A stretch of DNA of 64,000 nt from Progne subis subis (taxonomy: Eukaryota > Chordata > Aves > Passeriformes > Hirundinidae). A program made the position numbers and the translations under genes. The notes beneath the pieces were generated by a model. It saw only the letters and a program-made list of their open reading frames with translations, did not search any database and had not been told where the DNA came from. Numbering within the stretch: position 1 is the first letter of the stretch; every line of letters starts with the position of its first letter. The DNA is taken from contig JAKJHU010000158.1 in assembly GCA_022316685.1 (NCBI GenBank), positions 223,493 to 287,492 on the forward strand, written 5' to 3'. Below, one piece after another: positions 1-16,720 of the stretch.

Positions 1-2220
<2,220 letters not shown>

Positions 2221-3578
2221 CTGGCTGACTGGCTGGCGTGACTCGGGATATCCACCACGGTGGGCTCTGGGGAAGGACTGCGGGGCGGAGGCGGAGGGCT
2301 CTCCGGCTCCTCAGCCTCGTCTGGCACCTCCTCCTTGATCTGGATGGGTGGCAGCGTGCAGGCTGTCACCACGGGCACCGTCCCGCTAGAAGCTGCTGAC
2401 GTGGAGATGGGGGTCTGGAGAGGGATGCCAGGCACGGCGGGCGGCGTGGAGGTGGAGGGGCACGAAGGAGGCGTGATGGAAGGGGGACCCCCGGGCACAA
2501 AGGGGTGCTGAGAGAAGGGGGGCTGCGAGGAAACCTGATGGAGTCCAGAGGGGGGGTGGCTGGCAGGAGGGGGAAGGCTCTGGCTCTGGGTCAGAACAGG
2601 AGGCTGGGCTTGCGAGGACTGCAGCGGTTGGCTCTGAGGCATCAGCTGCAGGGGAGGAGGGTGCGCGGACGGAGGGTGGTGAGTGGAGAGCGAGCTCAGA
2701 GGCTTCAGAGCGGGCGGTGGAGGCAAGTTGGAGTTCATGGAGAACGGAGACGGCCCGGACAGATGGGGAGGGTGCTTGTGGGCCGGAGCAGCGGGGAGCT
2801 GCGGGATGGGGGTGGTGGGGGGAGGTTTGATGTGAGGCATGGCCATGGGGGCGGGCGGCAGCGGCTGCTCCCGCGGAGGCTGCGCCTGCTGCAGCGAGGC
2901 GGCGCCGGGCAGCGCGGGCTGCGTCACCTGCAGGCCCGAGTGCGAGTGGGACGGGGCTTGCGTCTGGAGGGGCACCTGAGACTGAGCCGACGGAGCGGGC
3001 AGGGAGAAGGGCTGGGCAGGGCCGGCGTGGGGCAGCAGCGGCTGCGCCTGCAGGCCGTGAGGGGCCGGCTGCGCCTGGCCGTGCGGCGGGGGCTGCGCGT
3101 GGGGCTGCGCCGGCGCCGGCTGGGGCTGCGACGCGCTCAGGGGCTGCAGGGGAGGGTGTGGGGACGGGAGCCGCTGCGGGTGCAGCGCCGGGGCCTGCTG
3201 GATGTGCGAGTGAGGGCCGGGGGGCTGGGGCTGGCCCGAGGGCTGGGACGCCGGCGGCGACGCCTGCGCGGGGGCCGGGGCCGCGCCGGACGCGGGCGGC
3301 AGAGCGGGCGTTGGGGCCGGCACCGGCGGGGCGGCAGCTGCGGCCTGGGCAGAGCTCGGGGCCTGCGGCGCCTGCGGCTGCGCCTGCAGCACTTGCTGCT
3401 GAGCAGAGGAATCCGAGTCGCTCTCGTTGTCCTGGGGGCTGGGGATGCTGGGGGACGTGCTGCGGTTGTCCTGGTCGATGTCCTTGGGGTCGCTGCTCCC
3501 CTCGTCGTTGACGCTGCGGCTGTCGGAGCTCTCGCCTTCGCCCTCTCCCTCCGAGGGGGAGTTGGGCCTGCTGATCTC
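2221..3578 (-). CDS. RERE: RERE large exon: acidic start and proline-rich atrophin region
   Basis: This 1,358-bp exon has 452 codons plus two bases. It starts [18 protein letters not shown], an acidic Ser/Asp/Glu segment, then becomes a long Pro/Gln/Ala/His-rich region with blocks well kept in vertebrate [61 protein letters not shown] and [14 protein letters not shown] at 2328-2339 is a SUMO-type motif, followed by [21 protein letters not shown]. It ends SHASQSA plus a split Arg. This is the atrophin region, a disordered co-repressor platform (family knowledge). GC- and CpG-rich DNA produces long false frames on both strands. Acceptor cacag, donor gtatgc. Confidence 0.97.
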
Positions 3579-4203
3579 CTGTGGGGAGAGGCAACGGTGA
3601 CCACGGTGCCCGGGAAAAGCACACCAGCATGCTCCCGGGGTCCGTCACACACGCTGTGCAGACACAGGCGCAGCTGCCCTTTGAACCAGCACAGGAACAC
3701 AAACAGCCAAGGGAAGTGCAGAGACAGCAGAACCAGCATCCTTCCACAGCACCCAGAGGCAACAGGAACAAACTGAAATACAGGAGGGGTCCTGCTGAAC
3801 AGGGCAAAACACTTCTTCACTGTGAGGGTGACCAGCAATGGAAAAGATTTGTCTTGTGACAACTCCAGTGGTGGACTTCTAACTTGTCACAGAAGACAAA
3901 AACCCTAATTCAAATTTAAAAAAAATGGAGGAAAGGAGTGGAGAACAATCCAGTAGAGTCCTACGTGGTTGATATTAATAAAAAAAACAAAGAAAAAACC
4001 CAACTTCTGGACCTACCCCGTATCACTCCACTGTTTTCAGCAGAAGGAACACATTATAACATTGGTCTCTTTCCAGCCGCAGATTAAGTTACAATTTGCT
4101 GTGGCTTAAATTGCTTTAATGTTTTTGGTTTGTTACCAGATTTGAACCCCCTCCCCACCTCAAACCATTCTCCTAAGAGGAAATACTCCTCTGTGGGACT
4201 CAC
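3579..4203 (-). other. RERE: RERE intron, 625 bp
   Basis: Intron with donor gtgagt and acceptor cacag. It holds an A-rich patch at about 3910-4000 and nothing else recognisable. Confidence 0.85.
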
Positions 4204-4317
4204 TTGAGTTTTGGATTTTTTGGCATTGGACCTGTCAGGTTCTTCCGTGTCGGACGCTGCCTTCTCCCGCTGCCTCTTGGAGTTCTTGAGAGGAGAAGAC
4301 ACCTCTTCTTTTATCTT
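4204..4317 (-). CDS. RERE: RERE coding exon: basic linker with SUMO-type motif
   Basis: This 114-bp exon of 38 codons runs from [19 protein letters not shown] to ANA-type residues ending AKKSKTQ (about human residues 635-672). IKEEVSSP at 4291-4314 matches the phosphorylation-dependent SUMO acceptor pattern (hydrophobic-K-x-E-x-x-S-P). KRQREK and KKSK are candidate nuclear localisation clusters. Both ends are codon boundaries. The acceptor is gcag and the donor a strong gtgagt. Identity with RERE is clear from sequence, phase and order. Confidence 0.96.
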
Positions 4318-5442
4318 CTGCCACAAAGGAAGCAGAACACAACAGCTACCAGTGGTGCAAATGCAAAGGAAGTTGAGTGTAGGCCAGTGCCACCCTAATT
4401 AACACAAATTCAGGAGCAGCAGAACTCTGGAGTTGACCCAGTCAGTATTTAAGAGCAATCCAATACGCACCAAACTAGCAGGAAAAAGGAGAAGTGCATA
4501 GAGCATTCCTCACTTGAAGGGATATTTTAAACAGAGCTGGGCAGGACCATCAGGAACTCACAGATCAACTGGCCCAGGTTACCCTTCCAACAGAGACCAA
4601 CACCAGTTATTAACTGGTGCAAGATGGAGCCACAGTTTCTGCAGGAGATGGGATAAGCCTCTTTCTGCTACACTGAAGTCTTGCTCTACCCTTGATATTT
4701 TGAGAGGCATATTTTTAGATCCCCTCAAATACAGGGCCAACAGTGAATAGCTATTCTGAGATTACTACCTTCTCCCATGGCCTGGAAAAGCTCCGTGCAT
4801 CATATAATTACCTAACTTTAAATTCTGCCAAGTTTTCAGTTTTATAATGTGAAAACTCGCTCCATACTCAAAATTTTGACTTTTTTTTGGTAATATTTAT
4901 TTTTAACTTGCTACTTCTCAATTCACACTTTTTAATGGTAAGCCTTCATGCTTCACGTGGCTTTGTTTCTTTAGAACTCTCTTGGAAAGGCACGTAATTC
5001 ATCTGAACAGACTCAACTGTCAGCTTGATCTGAACAATCAAGCAAATACACCTCCAGAAAAACAGTAGCAGAAGCAGACTCAATTACTAAATGTTCATAC
5101 TCCCTTTGTAAACAAAGATTAGGAACTACTTACAAAAAATCCCCAAAACTGTCTACTTGTCTTAAACACAGCATTTCTGATCTGCATTACTCCCCTGAGC
5201 TTAACACTTGCAATTTGCATCCGAAATGGAGGGATTACTCGGTTGTGAGAGCAGCAGGGCTGTGGCTCATCGCTCCCCTCCCTCCCTGGGCAGGCACAAA
5301 GCAGCTCTCAGCTGCACCACTCCACACTCCTGGGGTTTTTCGTGTCACGGAGAGATTCCCTGGCCTCCTGCCGCCTCTGCATCTCCCGCACCTGCCCCGG
5401 GTGTGCCGGCCTGGCCAGGAGAGCGCAGAGGGAAGGGGTTAC
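4318..5442 (-). other. RERE: RERE intron, 1.13 kb
   Basis: Intron with donor gtaacc and acceptor gtggcag. AT-rich in 4780-5160. No element recognised. Confidence 0.85.
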
Positions 5443-5604
5443 CTTGGTGGATTTCTTCACAGACTCGGCCTTGCTGTCGTTGCTGGAGGTGCTGGCGGCG
5501 CTGGGCGAGTTGCGGCCGCTGGAGCGCACGTCCTCGGCGATGGGCGAGGCGCGGCCATCGGGGCTGGCTGCCTGCTTCTTCCTGCCACTGCGTAGGGTCG
5601 ACAT
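5443..5604 (-). CDS. RERE: RERE coding exon: basic and serine-rich linker
   Basis: This 162-bp exon of 54 codons runs from [17 protein letters not shown] to [11 protein letters not shown] (about human residues 581-634). It has no known fold. It carries a basic LRSGRKK motif and many Ser-Pro or Ser/Thr clusters ([23 protein letters not shown]), suggesting regulated phosphorylation (inference). Both ends are codon boundaries, so the exon could be skipped without a frameshift. The acceptor is ccccag; the donor gtaacc is a poor match beyond position +4. Confidence 0.97.
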
Positions 5605-7609
<2,005 letters not shown>

Positions 7610-7702
7610 TGGTGGTGAAGCAGTGGCGGCAGGCGTAGCCCTTCAGCTCCTGCTCGCTGTCCTCGCTGTCAAAGTCATCTTCACTGGCCGAGCTCAGATC
7701 CA
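7610..7702 (-). CDS. RERE: RERE coding exon: acidic segment and first half of GATA zinc finger
   Basis: This 93-bp exon encodes [21 protein letters not shown] and YACRHCFTT, with two leading and one trailing base of split codons (about human residues 483-513). The first part is an acidic Ser/Asp/Glu stretch that looks like a casein-kinase-2 target. The second carries the first Cys pair (C-R-H-C) of the GATA-type zinc finger. The second pair is on the next exon, so the finger is split by an intron. Acceptor ctcag, donor gtatgt. An out-of-frame ATG at 7678 opens an 11-codon reading frame that closes within the exon. Confidence 0.97.
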
Positions 7703-9704
7703 CTGAGGGGGGGAGAAAGAGGAAAATGGAAAATAAACACTCAGCAGGATTTTCTATTTCCTCCTACTTGGCTAAAATAAGCATTAAGTAGAATAGATCG
7801 TGACTCCCTACGCCCACCCTGCCTTGCGTGGTCATTATTTCTGATTTTTCAAAACTGAGCAAAACCAGACCTCCTCCCTCTGCAGGTTAAAGGAGGATTC
7901 CGGGAATGTGCCCAGGGATACAACTCCTGGAACCTCGGTTTCAGCATGTGGTACGTTTCCAGGTAAGCTGTCATTCAAATACCATCCAGGCTGAGTTCAA
8001 GAGGCTGTGTTCCAAACCCACATTTTTCAAGAGAAAAGGGGTTTATCTCTAGAATCTGGTCAAATTTAAAATTAAATATTCTATATTTAAAACCTACAAG
8101 ATTCCATGACAGGTCCTGTAGTGGCTTTTCTGGCTTTTGTTTTGTTACCCAGCAGCAGAGGTGTTTGTGGGAGGAGGAATCAATGCTTACATACAATGGG
8201 CCTGTTTGAAGAACATGCTGTGATTCTTTTGGCTGAGAGGCACTAAAGGATAACTAACACCAGCTTTCTTGTCCTTACTGCAGGTGCCAAGATTTAACCT
8301 GTGGCAAACTCACACTGCAAAAATGTCAAGTTTAGAAGAAGAGGATGTACAAAGGGTCCCTTTAGCTGATTACAGATTTGTGAGCTCAAAAGCAGCACTG
8401 AAAATATGCAGACATCACAGAAACTGTATCTTACCTTCTAAACACCTCTGAAGTAAATATTTCCCTTTTGAGAGCACTGCATTGTTCTAGTCCCACCACT
8501 ATAAATTCACAACATAACAGGGCTATAATTTGGCACAAGCAGGAAGCCCTCTGGCTTCTTCTGTTCAAATCTTTAATTAGAAGAGAAGTCCTTGATGCAG
8601 GAACAGCGTTTTTCTAAAGGCTCCAAGAGGATGTTTTGTACATGCAGGTTACAGTTTATGGATTAAAGCCTACAGATTCTCCAGCACTTGCCATCAGCAT
8701 TTGTCAGCAACTCGTTATCCTTCAAATTAACACAGGGTTACATTTAATAGCTACCACTGCTGTAATTCCTACATTAATACTTGCAGGTGTTCAAACCCTG
8801 ACTGCAGAGCTGACCCCAGGCTAGCACTTGCTTTCTTTTGCTAAATGAATTTTTATTCTCACCCTGCAGTTGGATCCATAGGGATGGGTCCTCTCACCAC
8901 AAGCTCTCACACGCTGAGTCGGGACTGAGCTGTGGAGTCCAGGTCCTCACTCCCAGTGCATGCAGGGATCAGCAGTAAATCCTACCAGTTCAGCAGGGAA
9001 AAGCTCCCAGCCCTTTCCTGCCCCCTCCCTTCTACCCTGGCCGGAATTCTGTGTCCTGCCTGCCCACCACATCCTCCAGCTGCCCACGTTCACTTTTACA
9101 TCTGCCAATCTGCCTTCCACTGCCCCTTTTCTCTATGAGGCACACGGGTTTAGACAGACTTAACCCTCACAGGGTAACAAACTTTTCCCATATGGACAAA
9201 GGTTTCTATCCCATATGGACCCTGTGCAACACAGCACGGCCCTGCTTTGGGGAATTGCTCTTGGGTTAGACACTTCCAGGCAAGGCCAATGCTTCTCCAA
9301 GACTCCCTAAGTGCTGGCTGCAGCAGAGAGCTCCAGCAGAAGGTAGGGGTCACCCAGAAGGATGGAAGGGACGTTCTCCCAAAGGCATGGAGGACTTCCT
9401 TCCTTCTTTCTGTGTTTTCCAATTCCCGTTACTGTAACAAGCCTGGAGAAAACACAACAGCAAGGAAAGGAGCGGGGAAATCCAATCCCAGGCCAGCATT
9501 TCCATCCTTACAGGATGCTTTCATGTTGAAGGACTGCATAAAGCACGGGGTGATCAAAGCCACCTCCCACATTCCAGCAGAAGGGTGCAGAACAGGGAGG
9601 CCAACTGCCTGCCTGAACTCGTTTCCTTGCTGTCCCCTCGGAGGTGGGCACCACGGCACCACCGCTGCCGCCTGCATCTGCACGGAGAATTGAATGAAAC
9701 TCAC
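7703..9704 (-). other. RERE: RERE intron, 2.0 kb
   Basis: Intron with donor gtgagt and acceptor ctcag. It includes AT-rich sequence at 7960-8560 and a pair of direct repeats cccatatggac near 9188 and 9212. No coding sequence or mobile element is recognised. Confidence 0.85.
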
Positions 9705-9867
9705 GGAACTCGCTGGAGGGGGGCCTGGAGGGGGTGTTCACCGGCGTGGAGGCCGTGCGCGTTTTGATCCTGCGGAACACGGCCTGGCGCCGGTGCCGCC
9801 GGTGCGCGCGTGAGCTCGCCGCTTCGGGAGTCTTCTTCCAGTAGTAATAGAAGGTGATCAGCTCTCC
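9705..9867 (-). CDS. RERE: RERE coding exon: end of SANT and basic linker
   Basis: This 163-bp exon has 54 codons plus one base, from [19 protein letters not shown] to [10 protein letters not shown] (about human residues 429-482). [12 protein letters not shown] is the third SANT helix. The following [18 protein letters not shown] is strongly basic and may act as a nuclear localisation or DNA/RNA-contacting segment (inference). The acceptor is cag before GGAGAG and the donor gtgagt. It contains no methionine codon in frame, which matters for the short-isoform argument. Confidence 0.97.
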
Positions 9868-12800
9868 CTGCAAACACACAGCACGGATGTTAGAGGGATG
9901 TGCAAACCTGCCTTGTCAGCTTGCTGCCCTCCCCTGGCTCTCTGTGTGCACACGGGGATTTTTCCGGGAAGAATCGTGACGTATTTCAGCCAGAAAAAAG
10001 AACCGTTTAGGTAAGACACAAAAAAAACCCCTCATTATTTTTTGCTTGCTTTTGCAGAAGAGGAAAATAAGTAAATGAAAGCTTTTTCACTCCTCCCCTA
10101 GGAAAGGAAAGAGGCTGGGAAGCACCAGGATCCAGCCTCCACCTGGATGCTGCTGCTGGGCAGTGCTTCAGAAGAGGGTGCCCTTGTGTCAGTGTCAGCA
10201 TCCCCCGACACCTCTGCTCCTCAGCCCTGCTCTGACAACCACCCCAGAGCTGCCACAAGAGAAAGGCTCAGCCCAAACAGACCCTGCCATTTTGTCAACC
10301 TACATTCCAGAGACAGGTATTGTTCAGTATTCCTGTCTAAGGAGCTGAGAGTTTGAGTAAAAACATGTTCAACAACAAGTCTACAACTGTAACACAACCC
10401 TACCACACTAAATCGTGTTTTAATTTGAATATATATACCCACATCTAAATTAATTAAGCAGTTAAAAGAGCACACCTAGAGAAATGAGTGATAATTTCAC
10501 AGCATAATGAATCTGGCTTACATTCAGGAAGTGCAGCAGCTGCCATTCAAACCTACGGATGCAATGCTGAACCAAAGAACAGCATGTGGTTTTAATCTCT
10601 TTTCTCTTACTTTGAAACCCCATCATTTCCTGGCGACTTGTCTGCCTCTAAGGTAAAAGGTGTTGTTGCTTTCAAGTTGCAAGAGAAAAACGGAGAAGTT
10701 CTAACCAGCCCCTTGAAAAATCAACATCAGAACAAACATACCTGAATTGCCCACAAAAAGGGTTTCTTTGAACTGTGTTTTTATGTGATCAAATAACCTC
10801 AGCCTGCTGCCTCCGTGGGGAAATCCTGCAGCCCCTGCTCCGGGCAGAGCAGGAGTTAACTCCAATAACGACCCTGCCTGAATCCAAACCCTCCCCAGGG
10901 CCCCAAACAAGCAATTACAGCCACAACCAATACCTGCACCACTGAAACACTCCAAAGACAAAGGGAGGATGTTGTTCTAGACATTAACTGCTGACATTTA
11001 AGACACTTCAGAATTTTACCAGTGCCTAATTTAAAAATAGAAACCCCAGAAGAAAGAACACGACCACAACGGTGATTTCTGGCAACAGGCAGAACAGATA
11101 ATTTTTAATCTGATGATGCTACTGATCCCCACATGGACCTGAACTATGTGTATTACATATTAAAATAACCAATACTCAGAGTGATGGTTGGTAAGGAGGA
11201 GCAAGTGGGCAAAACGTTACCTACAATCCTTGATTCTGAAGGACAAAAGCCCTACCAAAAATATTAAAGTTGTGTTTCCTGCAGAGAATCTGAACCTGGC
11301 TGGTGATGAGCACGCAAGGCACAGCAAACTGGGCAGAACAGGAGTTCAGAGCCCAGCACCCAGCCCTGCTCCTGCCTGCTCCCTGCACGTGTTTGCTTTA
11401 GAAATACCATTTTCCTGAGCCCATTAAGCAGGCTCAAAGTCCACCCAGGCCAGCTGTTTGTCTACTTGGGGATATGCCTGTGCCAGGAGCCAGGCTGGGC
11501 TCTGCAGGGAGGCTTTTGCAATGCTCTGCACAGGCACAAAGTCTCTTGCAAATGAAACCAGTCATTTTTTTTTACCTGTAAATTCATTTGTATCAAGTCT
11601 GAAGGTGTCAGCACCAAGGAGTGAGTCAGTAAATCCCCTTGTGTTTATGTCAGTGAATTAATGTGTCCTCTGACACATGGCAACAGCAGAGTACAAACCA
11701 ATCTGTTCTCCTCCCACCATAAAAGAGGGAATGGGAACCTATTAGAGCTCCATTTACACATTGCAAAGCCATCCGGTCCCAAGGGAGCTTTAACAACTTC
11801 TACGTGCAGATCTAAACCAAACTTTCAAAAAGAAATGGCGGCTATTTATAGAAAATGCCAACCTCTTGACCATAATGCGTTTTCCCCCCAGACTCGCTCA
11901 GAAGTGCAGTCACAACTGCGCACGGATAAAGATGAAGTCGAAGTCTATTTATTCAACAACCACTTTTACCCCAGCTACAAAATCTGAACAGATTAAAGGA
12001 CTAAAGAATATTCTGTACCTCCAATTCATGGTCAGACTGCACAAGTGCACTCAGCAAAGGGCTCTGGGAGAAAGAGAGAAGTCACAGGGGGAGCACACAC
12101 AGAATCAACGTTACACTGAAAGAATTCCATCAAGATCTCCCCAGCCACCTGGCTGCCCAGGATGCCACTGTGTGCCCGAGGGACTCCCTGCTGGAATGGG
12201 TGGGCTCTGGCAGGATCAGACCCACCTCCCCGGTGCCTGCATGGGTGGCACAAACCGGAGCACAAAGGACTAAGTCAGCAAGCTTTGGTTCCCCAAACAG
12301 GGAGCAAAAACAGCTTCCAGCCTTACTGCAAGAAGTCAAATGAGCTTTAATCAAACATGCACAGTGCGTGCTGCTGAAAGCCAGGGCACATAAATTCAGG
12401 AACAAAAGCTGCTGCAGAAATCAATAGCCTCCTGAAACATTAACACAGGCCAGCATTGATCAAAGGCCCTGGGACAAAAGGCTGCCTTGCAAATTAGCCG
12501 CTGGTTCTGCTTGCAAGCAAACAGAGAGGCATGAAGGCTGTGACATGAATGGCCTGTAATGATCATTTTGTTGGCGGTGATCTCACCTCACCTCACCACA
12601 AGGTCTCGAAGTCAGCACATCCCACATCCCTGAGCTGCGGCAGCCTGGGCAGCACCAGCCTGGGCAGGGCCGGGCCAGCTGCTCCAAAGCTCTTTTTGTG
12701 GCTACCAGACCATCCTCCGGGGCCAGCCCAGCCCTGCCAGCCTGCAAACACACTGTCCTTCTCCTCTGGGTGCTCTGTGCGGGCTGGCTACTGCTACAGC

Positions 12801-13958
12801 ACACAGTAAAGCCAAGTTAAAGCAGCCTGAGCCATCCCTCATGGCTCCGTGGGACTGGCTCAGCACAGGGGGAAGTGACACCCCTCTAACGAGATAGAAT
12901 TGACTCCTTAATTAGGGTGACTGCAATGTGCCACATCCACGGAAGATGCTGTTAATGCCCTCCCAAACCAACTCCAAGGCCCAGCTTTTTCTTTTCCACT
13001 GGTGTGGGGAGAAGATTGCTCTCCCTTCCAGGATTCAAGGCTCCCTTCCTGTCCACAGCAGCCTCACCTTCACTTGATACACCATGTCCTCTTCTTCCTG
13101 CACACACAACTCCATGGGTCCATGTTAACATCTGATTAACTGTCCCAAACACGCATAAAGCAAAATGAGAAGCATTATTCAGGCTTTTAGCACCATGTTT
13201 CCCTGAGAACACCTACATTCCCAAGTTTCACAAGGCAGAGGGGACTATGTTCCTCAATAAAAAAACCAATTCAGCTTTCACCAATTCTGAAATACATTCC
13301 CAGCTCACCACTCAAGTCTCCCGCCTCCTCCTGCCAAGGCCATTTCACCCCACGTTGTAGAAGTGCATATAAAAAGTCACACTTCATCTCCTTTTAGCTC
13401 CGTTCTGCAGATCGTTTTTGCAGAGCAACATGTGGCTCAGATCCCTCCTGCAGGAGCCCGCAGAGGGGAGGTTTCCCTGCAAAATTCTGAGCTGACACCT
13501 GGAGTGGTCCCAGCCCTCACCCAGGAGGTGAGCAGGGGACTGGAGCAGGGGCCTGTCCTTGCTGTGTGCTCCTCTCCCTTGCCTCTCACTCTTTTCACTC
13601 TCACCTGTGTCTTCTTCCAGCTCAATCCTTCCCCCAAGCACATCACCCCACCAGAGCAGCCCCTCCACCTGCACCCCCCCAGCGAGCCCTGCTCCCTTCC
13701 CATCAGCAGTTTCCAAATGCCAGAGCCACCAGCCGAGCTGTGCCCGTGTCTGTGTTTAGTCTTCCCTGGGTAAACAAAGGATTAAGGCTGGGTGTGCATC
13801 CCTGGACAGGAAGGTTCTGACAGCCCTGCAGCAGCGCAGCTCCTGTGCAAGCCAATCACACACACGTCAACTTCCCTTCGAGTATCTGGTAGGGTATAAC
13901 ACAGTGAGCAAACACAATAATTGCTGTTTAATTTCCCCAGAGCCGAGCTCTGCCAGGG

Positions 13959-13987
13959 AAAAAAAAAAAAAGAAAAAGAAAAAGAAA
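13959..13987 (+). repeat. A-rich (AAAAAG)n microsatellite
   Basis: A run of about 13 A residues followed by several agaaaaag units. Simple sequence with no adjacent retroposon that I can recognise. Confidence 0.85.
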
Positions 13988-14439
13988 GATCATGGGGGAG
14001 GGGAATAGCTCTGCTGTAATGAAAGAGAAAAGGTAAATGACAGCACTCCTCCATGGCTGTAAGCAGCCATGGCAGAGCACAGGGGAACAGATTGTCCAGC
14101 TGTGGCCTTAATGAATTCACAATCTTTCTGGAATGCCTCAAGATTTTATTAAGTCAACTCAATTTAGCTAATACTCTTTTAAAGTCCTGCAGTAAAAGCA
14201 GTCTCCAGTGCTTCCCTCCTCCACTGGATCCCCTGGCACAGGCTGGGGCCCAGCATCTGCCGCAGGGCAGCATCAGGAACACGGGTTTGGATCATGGCAG
14301 CGTGTGGAACACACCACCAGTGCAGAGCAGGGCCAGGCTGGCTCCTGCAGCTTCACAGGAACATTGCCAGGCACTGCCAGGAGACAAACCTGGAAACATG
14401 CATCCCTTCCGTCACACACCCCGCACCCCAAAGCTGCAA

Positions 14440-14599
14440 ACAGAAGGGGCTGCCCAGGGCAGGGGTGGAAGCACCATCCCTGCAGGTGTTCCCCAAAGAG
14501 GTGAACGTGGCACCTGGGGACACAGTGGTGACCATGGCAGGGCTGGGTTAAACCTTGGACTCTGATCTTGGAGGGCTTTTCCAACCTTAATCATTCTAA
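14440..14599 (+). mobile_element. CR1 LINE 3' fragment
   Basis: The plus strand reads gggctgcccagggcag, then caccatccctgcaggtgtt, then gaacgtggcacctggggaca, and ends with cttttccaaccttaatcatt followed by ctaag. This follows the last roughly 155 bases of the avian CR1 3' end in order, including its typical cattctatg-like terminus. It is 5'-truncated and diverged. It is inserted opposite to RERE transcription. This is the clearest mobile element in the window and supports a bird origin. Confidence 0.88.
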
Positions 14600-16349
14600 G
14601 GCTGCTTCTTCTTACGAATCCATACCCAGAGAGAGAAAAGGTGGAACTCTTGCCTTGGTCTGAACAGGCTGAAGGACTGAAAACACGCAGCAGGCTGAGG
14701 AGCAGCTGTGTGCAGCTCCAGGAGCTGAACTTGGCCATTTTTCCAGTGTGAAGCTTGGGCTGGGTGCCTCTGCCAGCCATGACAAATGGGTTTGCACATG
14801 CTCTAATTAAGCAGTAAGTCTCAGCAGCTTGTTCAGTAGCACTGATTAATGTCCACCTTGGGTGCACAGGAATCCTGCATATTCGAACACATTACTGAGG
14901 TTTTAAGAGAGGCTTTTAAAAATCAAGCAATATTTTACTTAACGCTACAAAAAACCCCATTAAAAATCGTGGGATGCTCTCTGAGGAATCCCCTGCAGGT
15001 CTCAGCTCTCTGGTAAGATTTTAGAAGCACAGCCGTTTTCCTTGCAGCTCCTCTGGCCATTTGTTATCTCCTGGATGGCAGCACAGCCCTGTCTCCATGG
15101 CCCCTGCTAAGAACTCCACCTCCAGCTTGGGGAGACTGGCTGCCCCCCACTGCTTCCCTGCTCTGCACACAGCAAAGGTTAAGCTCTCTGGTTTCATTTT
15201 CTTATTTGAAACTCCTGGCAAACAGGCTGGGCAAGTGGGAATCCAAAGAGGAGACAGGTGTGTAACAAACCCAGGCTGACTCCTTGAGCTTTATGCTGTC
15301 AATTTAACTCCCAACACAGGAATAGTCACAGAATTTCCTGGGAACCCAGCCGAGGCTCCATCTGCATCTTCTGGATTTCATTTTGTTGTGGAAAAAACCT
15401 GCAGTCAGACAGAGCTTTATGCTTTCTAATTGTTTCTGCTAAATGAGTACTGGTACTCTGCTTAGTCCTCCACTCACCAGGGGAAGAGGGAGCTCCTCTC
15501 TCCTACAAATGAGGATTCTGTCTGAAGAGCTGCCACAGGTCCTGAGAGAACTGGGGCACTCCTGGGAGTGCTAAAATAAGCTTGGAACCTGAAGAATTCA
15601 CTCCCAAGTTCCTCAAGCAGTGAAGAGACTGGGGTAATTTCACTGTGCATGTCACCTAAACACACAGGTCACATTTCTGTAATTGCCCCAGGAGAATGTA
15701 TTTGCCCTTCTTAACTCCTACTAATTCTTTCACATCATGGGTGAGTAATGGAATCACTCTAAGAGAAGAGAGTCAGTGCAGGGACTGCAAAGTCAGGGAA
15801 AAAAAGGAAAGGAATACATGAGCTGGATGTAAATAATCTCCTTCAAAACTAACATTATCTGCAGTAACACAGCAACACTCCACCACTGTACAGCTTCTTC
15901 CATTTGATGGCAAAGTCAATGAAGTTGGACAAATTAAGTCCCAGCACATCCTTTTGAAGTTTTATGATGTGGGGAGACAAAGAGACAGAAGATTTAGAAA
16001 CTGGCCGAGATCAATCCTGAGTGGGAAGGACAACTGTGTCGATTAACCTCCAACTCTGTGAGCAGCTCCAACACTGACAGCCCCTGAAATTCCTTCAGAA
16101 TTCCAACCCAGGCCCACTGGACAGCCTTATCTATCCTTACTAAGCACAGGACTGGCCGAGTCCTCAACATTCACTTTCCTTTTGCCCCCAACACAAGTTG
16201 CTCTTTCTTACAGCTTATATCCCTGTTTCACTGCTGCCTCTACGGCTTTAGCAAGCCACAGAGAAATCAAAATTATCCCCCCAAAAAACACCAGTAACTT
16301 CTCTCTGGGCCACATCTAACTCACCATTTCCATGCAGTTAATTTGTTCA

Positions 16350-16720
16350 TCTTTTTCAGTGCTTGTAATTAAGGTTGCGCAAACCGGCAGCAAATAAGAT
16401 AATTAACATTTTATGGAACTTACCCTCGCTATTGGCTCTACGCAAACAATTCCTTTTCCCCTCCATTTTTAGGGATTTTAGTACCAGCTTTAACAGTTCT
16501 GCAGAACAAATGCAAAGCACACTGGGGCATTGTTTTAAGGCTGAGCCCCAGTTAAAAGCTGCCGCCCCTCTCTGTCAGGCCAGAATGGAAAGAAAGCTTT
16601 TGTAATTAAGGCTTCTTCCTCCAGAGACTCCCTTTGTTAATCAACAGAGCTCCCAATCCCCACAGGAACTCACACAGTGTTGGCTGCATCCATTATTAAT
16701 TATTAGAGCCTGTCTTCAGC
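16350..16720. promoter_or_regulatory. candidate conserved noncoding element
   Basis: A repeat-free block containing taattaaggttgcgcaaacc, gataattaac and cgcaaacaattcc, a mix of homeobox-, C/EBP- and SOX-like words. It has no coding potential. Proposed on composition only. Confidence 0.22.

Noticed and set aside
2386..3807. Long alternative frames (423 and 473 codons) overlapping the proline-rich RERE exon
   Set aside because: Shadow frames of a GC-rich exon. The RERE frame matches the known protein and both splice phases.
9188..9222. Pair of cccatatggac repeats as SRF (CArG) sites
   Set aside because: The centre has only four A/T bases between CC and GG, while a CArG box needs six.
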